Shown in pieces: positions 30,790-39,361 of a stretch of 64,000 nt of DNA; position 1 is the first letter of the stretch, and the number at the start of each line of letters is the position of its first letter. The translations under genes were made by a program, and so were the position numbers. The notes under the pieces were generated by a model that saw nothing but the letters and a program-made list of their open reading frames with translations, was not told the origin of the DNA and made no database searches. The stretch covers positions 46,753-110,752 of the forward strand of contig RSEH01000160.1 of NCBI GenBank assembly GCA_006503475.1, read 5' to 3'. The stretch is from Stentor roeselii (Eukaryota > Ciliophora > Heterotrichea > Heterotrichida > Stentoridae).

Positions 30790-31419
30790 CTACTTAGAAT
30801 GATCATATATAAACTTCCTCAGTCCCCTCGAAGTCAACAAATCAATACTCTTCGGCTTCAGAAACCTATCCACAAAAGTATCCGTCGATATCTGCTTCTG
30901 TCCCTTAAGCAGCTGCCACATGATCAATTTTTTACAATCATCACTTGACTTTCTCAATTTCTCCAGATACTTTTTAACTATTTCCGGACTTTCCACGACC
31001 AAACTTGGGATTTTTTCAATTGAAATCAAGATCAACTCATCAATTAACTGAGAAATTTCTCCTCGTGTAAGAAAATTCTGATTTTTTATGTCAAGCACCT
31101 CGAAAAAAAGCTTCGCTTTTTCAGTGAAACTTCCGTTGCACAGTAGAAGAGACGCGAAAGAGATTTGAGTGAAGCTGAAACTTGAATCGGACTCGAAAAG
31201 CTTCAGAAAACGAGAAAAAAGCTCGGAATGCTCGATGAATAAAAGAGAGGAAATTGTTTGCATTTGTTGTGAGTTGATTTTTAAGTCTGTTGAATACTTT
31301 CGGTGGTTGAAGTCCAGGAATATTGGAGGGTGGTTGTTGTAAGGAAGACGAATTTCGACTTTGATTATTAGGTACTCAGCGTATGGTTGCTTATTTTCAC
31401 TGCTGGTACCGCAGCCCAT
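30790..31419 (-). CDS. MGCG-type lipidated protein with degenerate EF-hand
   Basis: 209 aa, ATG to TAG. The N-terminus MGCGTSS fits N-myristoylation at Gly2 plus palmitoylation at Cys3, predicting membrane attachment. Residues ~101-130 (AKLFFEVLDIKNQNFLTRGEISQLIDELI) resemble an EF-hand helix-loop-helix of the calcineurin-B/NCS kind, but the loop (DIKNQNFLTRGE) lacks the usual Asp/Gly pattern, so Ca2+ binding is doubtful. The C-terminus is helical and basic. First gene of a minus-strand trio. It shares a 47-bp spacer with the divergent gene at 31467. Confidence 0.75.
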   Translation of the reverse strand: MGCGTSSENKQPYAEYLIIKVEIRLPYNNHPPIFLDFNHRKYSTDLKINSQQMQTISSLLFIEHSELFSRFLKLFESDSSFSFTQISFASLLLCNGSFTEKAKLFFEVLDIKNQNFLTRGEISQLIDELILISIEKIPSLVVESPEIVKKYLEKLRKSSDDCKKLIMWQLLKGQKQISTDTFVDRFLKPKSIDLLTSRGLRKFIYDHSK

Positions 31420-31466
31420 TTATAGCAATAAAACCTGGTTGAGTACTGAAATTATTATTTTAAGTT
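31420..31466. promoter_or_regulatory. 47-bp divergent promoter region
   Basis: Only 47 bp separate the two ATGs (minus gene at 31419, plus gene at 31467). It must hold both 5' UTRs and any promoter elements not located inside the coding regions. AT-rich blocks flank a central GGTTGAGTACTGA. Confidence 0.6.
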
Positions 31467-32234
31467 ATGGATGACTTTGCAGAGGACGGTGAATATCATA
31501 TGGATAATGTTGCAAACGATAACCAACCCCACTACATTTCCCGTAGAGGAGTAGACTACGCCAACCTAGAGCCCCCAAACTCAAACATTCTATTTAAAAT
31601 CCGTCTCCGTTACTGGTACACCTCTCTTCTAGTAATCCTAACAGTTCTCATCCTAGTGATGATCGGTTCAGTATCAACCCCTCGATGGTCATCTCAAGGC
31701 AAAGGTGGAGAAAAGTGGAGATCTGGTATCCTAAAGTGCGGTGGTTGCCAAGGCCGATGGGAAAACAAGTACATATCAGAGATCTTGAAGCAAGCAAAAG
31801 ACAACGACATCAAAGGTTGGGAAGCGACATTTGACCGTCTTTATACAGGAGGAATTATTTACGTTCTCTTCGAAAGTTTGACTCTTTTAATGTGCGCGGT
31901 CTGGATTGCGTACATCGCGTTTTTACTGAGTCGAAAGCGTCTTTTCACAGAACTTGGCATCTATATAGTGATTATTCTCACTCTTGTCTTCCATACAGCC
32001 GCCATTGCCGGGTGGTTCGGCTCTACCCAGGCGGGTTTCAACAAAGACTGTGAAAAAATCCCAGGGTACGAAGATGATGATTTTGACATTTGCGCCACTC
32101 ATGGACCTGCAATGGCCATTTCCATTGAAATCTTTCTTTTTATCATCGCGGTTCTCTTTTTGTTCGTTTTTAGAAATAGAAGAAGGTCGGTGAAGACAAG
32201 TGATAACAACGCGATGAATGCAGGTAGATATTAA
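31467..32234 (+). CDS. Four-TM claudin/tetraspan-like membrane protein
   Basis: 255 aa, ATG to TAA. An N-terminal cytosolic acidic segment (~48 aa) is followed by TM1 (~50-70), a large extracellular loop with LKCGGC, TM2 (~127-152), TM3 (~160-185), a second loop with two Cys (KDCEKIP, FDICATHG) and TM4 (~213-236), then a basic tail ending NAGRY. The topology and the W...CxxC first loop resemble the claudin/PMP22-type superfamily, but I cannot assign membership firmly. The last four codons plus stop are duplicated in the downstream tandem repeat. Confidence 0.82.
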   Translation: MDDFAEDGEYHMDNVANDNQPHYISRRGVDYANLEPPNSNILFKIRLRYWYTSLLVILTVLILVMIGSVSTPRWSSQGKGGEKWRSGILKCGGCQGRWENKYISEILKQAKDNDIKGWEATFDRLYTGGIIYVLFESLTLLMCAVWIAYIAFLLSRKRLFTELGIYIVIILTLVFHTAAIAGWFGSTQAGFNKDCEKIPGYEDDDFDICATHGPAMAISIEIFLFIIAVLFLFVFRNRRRSVKTSDNNAMNAGRY

Positions 32235-32524
32235 ATATGATCAGTATTGAAAGAAGTGATAAGAAGGGAGGATGAAGGTAGATATTAAATATGATCAGTA
32301 TTGAAAGAAGTGATAAGAAGGGAGGAAGAAGGTAGATATTAAATATGATCAGTATTGAAAGAAGTGATAAGAAGGGAGGATGAAGGTAGATATTAAATAT
32401 GATCAGTATTGAAAGAAGTGATAAGAAGGGAGGAAGAAGGTAGATATTAAATATGATCAGTATTGAAAGAAGTGATAAGAAGGGAGGATGAAGGTAGATA
32501 TTAAATATGATCAGTATTGAAAGT
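32223..32524 (+). repeat. 54-bp tandem repeat spanning a stop-start junction, 5.6 copies
   Basis: Units begin at 32223, 32277, 32331, 32385, 32439 and 32493 (last one partial). Each contains GGTAGATATTAA (Gly-Arg-Tyr-stop, the end of the upstream gene) followed 2 nt later by ATG ATC AGT ATT GAA (the start of the downstream gene). Copies 1, 3 and 5 read GGAGGATGAA and copies 2 and 4 read GGAGGAAGAA, so the array also has a 108-bp dimer period. Each full unit opens a 12- or 14-codon ORF (MISIERSDKKGG or MISIERSDKKGGRR). Confidence 0.95.
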
Positions 32525-32944
32525 CTTGGAGAACTCATCACAAAAGAAATAAGACTTAATAGGGCTATTAGGTCACAGTTTCAAAGCTTGTTTCAGAAAA
32601 ATCAGAGAAAAATCGTTTTACTTGATTATTCGGAATGGAATAATTTTAGAAAGGCTCAGTTTTTAGAGGATGTTTTGGAAGAATTTCAAGAGGTTCGCAA
32701 AAAGGTGGAGAAAGGGGAAAAGGTTTGTCTTGGGATGATTAGTGCGTTGTTGAAACAGGTGGAAGTTGAGGAAAAGTACTTGATTGATGAGTTTTTGAAG
32801 GTTAGGAGTTTTTGTTTTTTGTCTTTTGCGGCTTTGGAATTTAGGTCTAGGGAGGAAAGGGTTAGGATTCAGAAGGCGAAGGGGAGGAGGGAGATGGTTT
32901 TGGTGGTTTTAGTGGTTTTTATGGTTTTTTTTTTTTTAGTTTAG
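32507..32944 (+). CDS. Small helical tail-anchored protein
   Basis: 145 aa, ATG to TAG. The protein is largely charged alpha helix (EEFQEVRKKVEKGEKVC, KQVEVEEKYLIDEFLKVRS) with a hydrophobic C-terminal anchor (VLVVLVVFMVFFFLV, ~residues 130-145), so probably tail-anchored. No family recognised. Its ATG is the sixth copy of the ATG in the 54-bp repeat; five identical upstream ATGs with short ORFs precede it. The 3' half uses strikingly G-rich codons. A degenerate copy of the 3' half lies at ~34790-34985. Confidence 0.75.
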   Translation: MISIESLGELITKEIRLNRAIRSQFQSLFQKNQRKIVLLDYSEWNNFRKAQFLEDVLEEFQEVRKKVEKGEKVCLGMISALLKQVEVEEKYLIDEFLKVRSFCFLSFAALEFRSREERVRIQKAKGRREMVLVVLVVFMVFFFLV

Positions 32945-33088
32945 GTTAAGTTTGAGGTAGTTTATCTCAGAGGAGAGATAGGTTTATACTTAATTGAAGG
33001 GAGTTAGTTGTGATTTTATTTAACTTTATTTTATGAATCTAGATATTTTAAGATATTGACATATATTCACCCAAAAACTAAATTATTT
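32945..33088. other. Convergent 3' spacer
   Basis: 144 bp between convergent stop codons. G-rich on the + strand just after the plus gene. No terminator-like structure recognised. Confidence 0.4.
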
Positions 33089-34480
33089 TTAATCCTCTAA
33101 ACCCTTTAAATTCCTCTCATTCTTCACAACAAAAGGAATTTCATTACTTTTAACCTCTTTCTTCCTCTCAACACTTCTATCAACTGCAAACCATAAAACA
33201 CCAGCAGTAAAAACCGGAACAATTCCCATAAAAAAGCAAGTAGACCTCGCATCGAACCCGAACTCAAGTCCAGGTCCGACAGTCCATCCATAGACCACCC
33301 CAAAAGCCGAAGTGGCGGTAAACCTGCTGATTCCAAGAAGTGCTTGTGAGAGTCCAATCGCAGTAGCAAGGACCTGAGAAGTGACAGTATTGCTGATACA
33401 AATCGAGATATAAGATATAAAAATCGAAATGATGCTGCTTTCAAGTCCATAAATCACAAACAAAGCTGCGTATTTGAAGTAATAAGACATCCAAGGAGCC
33501 ATTCCTAAAACAACAACAACAGGCATCATGGTTAAAGTTAGTGCAACGGTAGATATGATCAAACCGAATCTTTTATTGAGTCTTGGAGTGAGAAGAGGAG
33601 GTAGAATAAAGACGAGCACACCGGAAACCATTTGAATGAAAGAGACTTGATACTCCATTTGAATACCGATACCTCCGACTTCTACAGGTGACTTTGAAAT
33701 CAGAGAATAAACCAAAAGAAAACCGGATTGAAAAAAACCGACCATCCAAAAGCAGAGGACAGTTAATAAGTAAAGTTTATTCCGGAACAACCCCCAAGCG
33801 CTTTCATTTTTTGTTTGAATCGGGCGATTTGGTTCTTTTAGGATAAAAACAACTGATAAAAAGGTCAACAGGCATACAAAAGAACTATATAAAAAATACT
33901 GAAGTAGTAAAGGCATGCTATAAGGGTAGGTCTTGAAAAAGCTTGACTCCACCGAAAGCCACTTATTCGGATTTGCAGTCATCGCCAATAAAGGCCCAAG
34001 AAAGCTAGCGAATCCGAATCCAATAGCAAAAAATCCATAAAACTGTGAAATATTCGAATCAGATGAAAGTTCTCGAATCAAAGACTTGGTCATAGTGGTG
34101 CTTCCCGCACAAAGACCTGACAAAAGCCGATTCACATAAGCTTCCCAGTACCGAGTGCAGAATGCGAGATGGGCAGTCGACAGAAAGTTGATGAAAGTCG
34201 TGAAAGCCAAGACCTTACATCTGCCGATTTTGTCAGAAAGCATTCCGCTTCATAGAACTTACACCCAAATACACCCAAAAAACTGCATCAGACGGTAAAT
34301 GCCTTCCAAGTTGCCTGAACCTTCAGAAATTTGTTGCTCGGAGGAACCTGGCTCTAAGAAGTGCTCGACCATGAATGGAAGAAGAGGGTAAAGCATTGTT
34401 ATCACTTCTGCTTCTATAAGGGCTAGTAAAGCGATTACTACCTTCACTTTTAATGATGGACTTTCGAGTGAATCTTCCAT
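33089..34480 (-). CDS. MFS transporter, tandem copy A
   Basis: Two exons joined across a 15-nt intron (34248-34262), ~458 aa. Starts MEDSLESPSLKVK; ~12 TM helices. The splice restores the MFS motif GMLSDKIGR in the loop between TM2 and TM3. RLLSGLCAGS and RELSSDSNISQFYG...LGPLLA follow, like drug:H+ / ZIFL-type facilitators of eukaryotes. The substrate is unknown. Most of the sequence is nearly identical to the copy at 35191-36564. The copies differ in loop and tail residues (this one ends LKGLED). Confidence 0.88.
34248..34262 (-). other. 15-nt intron in MFS copy A
   Basis: On the minus strand GTAAGTTCTATGAAG. Removal joins FFGCIWV to GMLSDKIGR. A is at position 10. Confidence 0.92.
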
Positions 34481-35190
34481 TTTTAGAGTAGTTTTACGGA
34501 ACTATTTAATGTCTATTATCGAGAGATTTTGGGGTTTAGAGTGAAGATGAAGATGAAGCTTGTGAAGTGTGATAAGCTCAGGAGTGACTTGCAATTCAAA
34601 CTGCAGGACTGTTGGAAATATTTGCATGGAGTACCTATCCGGGAATACTATTTGAGGTGAATAGCTTAGTAATTAATGAAAAATATATTATTGATCATAC
34701 AAAATAAATATATATGCATCACTTTTTAAGACTAAGCCATATACTCAGGATAAGTTTTACATTCTAAAGACAGGGTCAATCTTAAACTTATAAGTGCTTT
34801 TTTAAGCAGGTCGAAGTTGATGAAAATTTCTTGCTTGATGAGTTTTTGAAGGTCAAAAGCTTTCTTTTTTGTTTTTCTGTTTTTAAATTCAGATTTTGAG
34901 AGGAGGAAAAGATAATTTAGGGTAATGAAGAGCAGTAAAGAGTTTGGTGTTTGGGTTTTAGTAGTGTTTATATTTTTTAGTTTAGGTCAAACTCTAGATA
35001 CTTTATGTAAAAAGAGGCTTGGGTTTAAACTTCACTTATCTAATATAATCCCCTACAACCTAAGCACTACTTCCTCGACTTAAAATCAGAAACCTTAAAT
35101 CAAAAAAACTATCTGGCCATCTTATGACCTTCTCAAATTAATATCACACATTCAATCAACGACTAAATAATTTATCCTCCCCTAAACCCT
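34481..35190. other. Spacer between the MFS copies
   Basis: Upstream flank of copy A, then a degenerate fragment of the gene at 32507 (see 34790-34985), then 3' flank of copy B. No intact gene is present. Confidence 0.6.
34790..34985 (+). pseudogene. Degenerate 3' fragment of the 32507 tail-anchored gene
   Basis: Reads (frame from ~34804) KQVEVDENFLLDEFLKVKSF, matching KQVEVEEKYLIDEFLKVRSF of the intact gene, then a premature TGA. The nucleotide similarity resumes up to TTTTTTAGTTTAGG at 34975-34986, matching the intact gene's end at 32944. There is no start codon and there are multiple indels. It lies in the same convergent position relative to MFS copy B as the intact gene does to copy A, so it arose with the transporter duplication. 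Confidence 0.8.
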
Positions 35191-36564
35191 TTAATTACTC
35201 TCATTCTTCACAACTAAAGGAATTTCATTACTTTTACCCTCTTTCTTCCTCTCAACACTTCTATCAACTCCGAACCATAAAACACCAGCACTAAAAACCG
35301 GAACAATTCCCATAAAAAAGCAAGTAGACCTCGCATTGAACCCAAACTGAAGTCCAGGTCCGACAGTCCATCCATAGACCACCCCAAAAGCCGAGGCTCC
35401 AGAAAACCTGCTGATTCCAACAAGGGCTTGTGAGAGTCCAACAGCAGTAGCAAGTACCTGAGAAGTGACAGTATTGCTGATACAAATCGATATATAAAAG
35501 ATAAAAATCGATATAAGGGAGTTTTCAAGTCCATAGACCACAAATAAAGCTGCGTATTTGAAGTAATAAGACATCAAAGGAGCGATTCCTAAAAGAACAA
35601 CAACAGGCATCATGGTTAAAGTAAGTCCAACGGTAGATATGATCAAACCGAATCTTTTATTGAGTCTTGGAGTGAGCAGAGGGGATAAAACAACGGCGAT
35701 CCCCCCGGAGACCATTTGAATGAAGGACACTTGATACTCCATTTGAATCCCGATGCCTCCAACTTCTTCAGGCGACTTGCAGATCAGTGAATAAACCAAA
35801 CGAAATCCGAACTGAAAAAAACCGACCATCCAGTAGCTAAGTACAGTGAGTAAGTAAAGTTTATTACGAAATAACCCCCAAACACTTTCATCTTTCATTT
35901 GAATCGGGCGATTTGGTTCTTTCAAGAAAAAAACAACTGATAAAAACGTCACCAGACATATCAAAGAACTACATGAAAAGTACTGAAGAAGCAAAGGCAC
36001 ACTGTAAGGATAAGTCTTGAAAAAACTCAACTCCACTGAAAGCCACTTGTTCGGATTGGCAGTCATCGCCAGTAAAGGCCCGAGGAAGTTAGCGATTGCG
36101 ACGCCAATAGCGAAAACTCCATAAAGCTGTGAAATATTCGAATCAGATGAAATTTCTCGAATCAAAGACTTGGTCACAGGGGTGCTTCCCGCACAAAGAC
36201 CTGACAAAAGCCGGTTCATATAAGCTTCCCAGTACCGAGTGCAGAATGCGAGGTGGGCAGTTGATAGAAAGTTGATGAAAGTCGTGAAAGTCAAGACCTT
36301 TGAACGGCCGATTTTGTCAGAAAGCATCCCACTTCATAAAACTTACGAAAAAATACACCCAAAAAACTGCATCAGACGGTAAATGCCTTCCAAGTTGCCT
36401 GAACCTTCAGATATTTGTTGCTCGGAGGAACCTGGCTCTAAGAAGTGCTCGACGATGAATGGAAGGATTGGGTAAAGCAATGTCATTACTTCTGCCTCGA
36501 TCATGGCGAGAAGAGCGATTGAAAACTTCACTTTTAATGATGGACTTTCGAGTGAATCTTCCAT
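35191..36564 (-). CDS. MFS transporter, tandem copy B
   Basis: Two exons joined across a 15-nt intron (36332-36346), ~452 aa, same intron site as copy A. Starts MEDSLESPSLKVK; ~12 TM helices; GMLSDKIGRSKVL restored by splicing. Very similar to copy A with scattered substitutions (for example LYGVFAIGVAIANFLG versus FYGFFAIGFGFASFLG) and a shorter C-terminus (KNESN). The intact frame, conserved intron and mostly conservative changes suggest that both copies are functional. The substrate is unknown. Confidence 0.88.
36332..36346 (-). other. 15-nt intron in MFS copy B
   Basis: On the minus strand GTAAGTTTTATGAAG. It differs from the copy A intron at only one position. Removal joins FFGCIFS to GMLSDKIGR. 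Confidence 0.92.
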
Positions 36565-37392
36565 TTTAGAGTAGTTTTACGGAAATATTTAATGTATGTT
36601 ATTGAAAGGTTTAGGGATGCAGGGTGAAGATGAGATGTAGCTTTTGGAGGGTGATTTAATTAGGAATTACTTGCACTCCAAATGAAATTGATGGCGCTGG
36701 CCTAAGAGGAAGAAACTGGAATGGAAGGTTTGGCATTTTGAAGGAATTTGACAGCTCAAGCAGTTTTTTTTGTATTGGGTGAAGGATCTGGATGATGGTT
36801 AAAATTTTTTTTTATTCTAAGCATGTCTCCTGGGTTGAAGAGCTTAAACAGTGAGAGGAACTCTTTGGAAATTGGTTTTTTATATAGAAGGTTTCTTGTA
36901 CTTAAGCACTTTTCTGAGTAGCATTTCTAGGCAGGGCTGGTCGCATGTGAAGCGTATACAATTGATTATGAAGTATTTTGAGAAATTAAAGCACCTGATA
37001 ATTTTAGTATCATATCTAAAAACTGCAAGACTCACACTCCTACTTTAAGTTAATAAAATATTCCTTATTACATAATTTTAAAATACTTACCTCAGAGCAT
37101 GATAAAAAAATTCAATTCATCTCGATCAAAGTGCTGAACTCAAATAAAAGCCAAGTTAATCAGAATTCACCCAAATTCCTAACTAAAATTCACTTCTGAA
37201 CTACCCCCTGCTAAATTCTTGAAATTTTCTCTAAATCACTGATATCCCCACCTGAGATCCATCAACTCAAATCAGAAAAAAACTAAAAAGCCAACCAGCA
37301 TTAATATAAACTTTTTAATTCTTGTAAGTATTTATTTCACTTATTTAAAGAATCTTTATTTGATAGAATTTTTTATGGGAGAATAAAAGGAA
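36565..37392. other. Divergent intergenic region
   Basis: 828 bp between MFS copy B (-) and the coiled-coil gene (+). The left ~350 bp are G-rich, and 37080-37310 is C-rich and G-poor on the + strand, the same skew switch as at 20869-21787. TTATTTAAAG occurs at 37341-37350. No gene seen. Confidence 0.55.
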
Positions 37393-38673
37393 ATGGAAGA
37401 GTTCGCATCTCGTAGCTCCTCGGACCCTGAACTTGATAGTCATCGGCTTAGGAATATTTTGGACTCGTTAACTGCTGAGATCTCTGTTCCGTTCTTGGAA
37501 CGACGTGCTCGCTCGAATTCTTTGAAAAAGAACCCCATTGAAGAACTTAGTTATGTCATTAGTGAATTGACTAATAGGGAAAGAGATCTTCATGCTTGTG
37601 TTGGAATCTCTAGAATGGTTTTAGAGAGGAATGATGAACAGGTGCAAAAACTTAAAAAATGCAGGAGTAAGAAACAGTACTTTAAAAGCTTGATTAGAGA
37701 AGTAAAAAATGATAATGAAACCTTACAAAACGACCTTCAAATCGCTGAAGAAAAGAACCAACAAGTAAACAGTGCCCTAATCAAAGCAGAAGAGCAACTA
37801 ATCAGTTTACTAGCCGAGCACAAACGAATGCTAAAAGAAAACTCAATCAAGCAAGAAAAGCCCTTAGTAAACGACCACGAGCTAAACGAAGAAGTAAACG
37901 ACTTGCTAGCAAGATACAAAGAACACGACCTTCAGCTCCAAAGTAAGAAATACTAAGAAAAAAACAACGAGTTAAACAAAAAAATCGATTCTCTAAAAGA
38001 CGACTTATTAAAAAGCGAAGGAATGATAAACAATATCAAAGAACAAAACTACAAACTCGAAAAAGAGTCTTCAAAACTTAAAGAAAAAACCAAAGACCTC
38101 GAAGAAGAACTCGACCATTGCCAAGAAGAAAAATACGGAATCGAGCAAAAGTACAAACAACTCACTTTTGACTACAATCGAGTCAAATTAAAAGCAGAGA
38201 AACTCTCTGAAGACATTCAAGTCATTGAAACAGCAAATCAACAGTCAACCAGGAAGCCGAAAGTCCGTCGGCATATCAGTCTTATGTCAGAACTAGAAGA
38301 AATCTCAAAGGAACTAGTACCTGAAATGCCAGAACCTGCTTTTATGATGATGTCTCCTAAAAGTCTTTCTCTTAAAGTCTCTAATCCTGTGCAAGTCGCA
38401 AGTGTCGCTGGTAGAAAAGCTTTAAACAAGAGAAAAAATCCTTTGGAAGAGTACTTTACTTTGGTGATACATAATTAGATCACGCAAGCTGTTAAACTCA
38501 ACTCTCCTTATATGGATGCTATTTGTGTTATCCCTCCGAATGAACTCTATGAAAAAGCACTGCAGGAAGATATTCCTTTCCATCGCTGGCATATTTGGGT
38601 CGAAAGCAAACTCACTGCTGCCTATATTGACCTTGTTTATAAGAGTCATACGAAAACCAAATCGATTTACTAA
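37393..38673 (+). CDS. Coiled-coil motor-adaptor-like protein (HAP1/TRAK/BICDR N-domain)
   Basis: 416 aa over three exons (introns 37943-37957 and 38464-38478). The segment ~56-95 (ISELTNRERDLHACVGIS then RMVLERNDEQV) resembles the HAP1_N region of TRAK, HAP1 and BICDR adaptors (ERDLELAARIG...LLERN), where a small-residue CC1 box contacts dynein light intermediate chain. Here the AAxxG box would align to CVGIS, so it is not strictly conserved. Extended heptad coiled coil runs ~90-270. The last exon encodes a compact-looking C-terminus (YMDAICVIPPNELY...WHIWVESKL) that I do not recognise. A role in microtubule-motor cargo transport is inference. Confidence 0.78.
37943..37957 (+). other. 15-nt intron
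   Basis: GTAAGAAATACTAAG, phase 1. Without removal the frame stops at TAA 37954-37956; removal continues the coiled coil (QLQ-K-KNNELNKKIDSL). Confidence 0.9.
38464..38478 (+). other. 15-nt intron with GTG 5' end
   Basis: GTGATACATAATTAG, phase 0. It differs from the other five introns by G at position 3. Removal joins EYFTL to ITQAVKLN and adds 64 codons to the protein. Confidence 0.85.
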
Positions 38674-38857
38674 GTCGCTAAGAATTCATGGCTGATCGAA
38701 TTTTTAAGGATAGTTTAAAGATTTTAGAATTTTTTTTTTTGGAGGTACGGGTTTTGATGGGGTTTTAGTGAGATTGTGGGTAGGAGATTAGGAGATTGGT
38801 TTGTTTTTGATAGAATTTAGGGATTATGTTAATCCTTAAGACGAAATAACAGCTTTA

Positions 38858-39352
38858 ATGCTATTAACTCCATCTATAAATATGTATATTCAACCAGGAG
38901 TCTACATGACCAAAAAGTTCAAATTAACAGTAGTAATCTGGTCATTATTCCTTATTGGAGTAATCCTCTACAACTACATCAAAAGGCACAATATTCTTTG
39001 GTGCTACTTGTTGATTTCCCAACAATCTCTTACATGGCTTATCCTAATAGCCTACCAGCTGCTCTCACTTATTTCTTCAACTTCAGAATCCCAGTCAAAA
39101 TCCTTTCACCTGACACTTCTAACAATATCAGGTCCCCTTCTGCTATCACTATCCCTTTACGGCTTCGTAACAAAAGAAGAGCTAGACATAAATTTCTACG
39201 CATTATCCTTCATGGCCTGGTGGGTGTTATTCACAATAAGCGTATACAGTAGTTTCGAGCTAACTCTCGACATCGCTCTTTTCTACCATCGTAAAAAAAA
39301 AGCCAAGTACTACGATTCTCTAGAAAACCCATCCTCCCCATTAATGAAATAA
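38858..39352 (+). CDS. Small four-TM membrane protein
   Basis: 164 aa, ATG to TAA. Four hydrophobic segments (~24-42, 49-71, 85-103, 112-135) and a basic tail (YHRKKKAKYYDS). Unrecognised. Met17 (MTKKFKL) is a possible alternative start giving a short cytosolic N-terminus. First of three closely packed same-strand genes; the next ATG is 9 nt after its stop. Confidence 0.75.
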   Translation: MLLTPSINMYIQPGVYMTKKFKLTVVIWSLFLIGVILYNYIKRHNILWCYLLISQQSLTWLILIAYQLLSLISSTSESQSKSFHLTLLTISGPLLLSLSLYGFVTKEELDINFYALSFMAWWVLFTISVYSSFELTLDIALFYHRKKKAKYYDSLENPSSPLMK

Positions 39353-39361
39353 CTAATAAAA

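Larger units (their letters stand above)
32740..36700. repeat. Tandem segmental duplication, ~2.08-kb unit
   Basis: Unit A (~32740-34630) and unit B (~34790-36700) each carry the 3' part of the tail-anchored gene, the MFS gene in convergent orientation, and ~100 bp or more of MFS upstream DNA (GAGTAGTTTTACGGAA shared). The MFS start codons lie 2,084 bp apart and the tail-gene ends ~2,041 bp apart. In unit B the tail gene has decayed. Confidence 0.9.

Noticed and set aside
32170-32541. Minus-strand 123-aa repetitive ORF (SILIIFNIYL repeats)
   Set aside because: It is the antisense reading of the 54-bp tandem repeat, whose unit is a multiple of 3; no other coding evidence.
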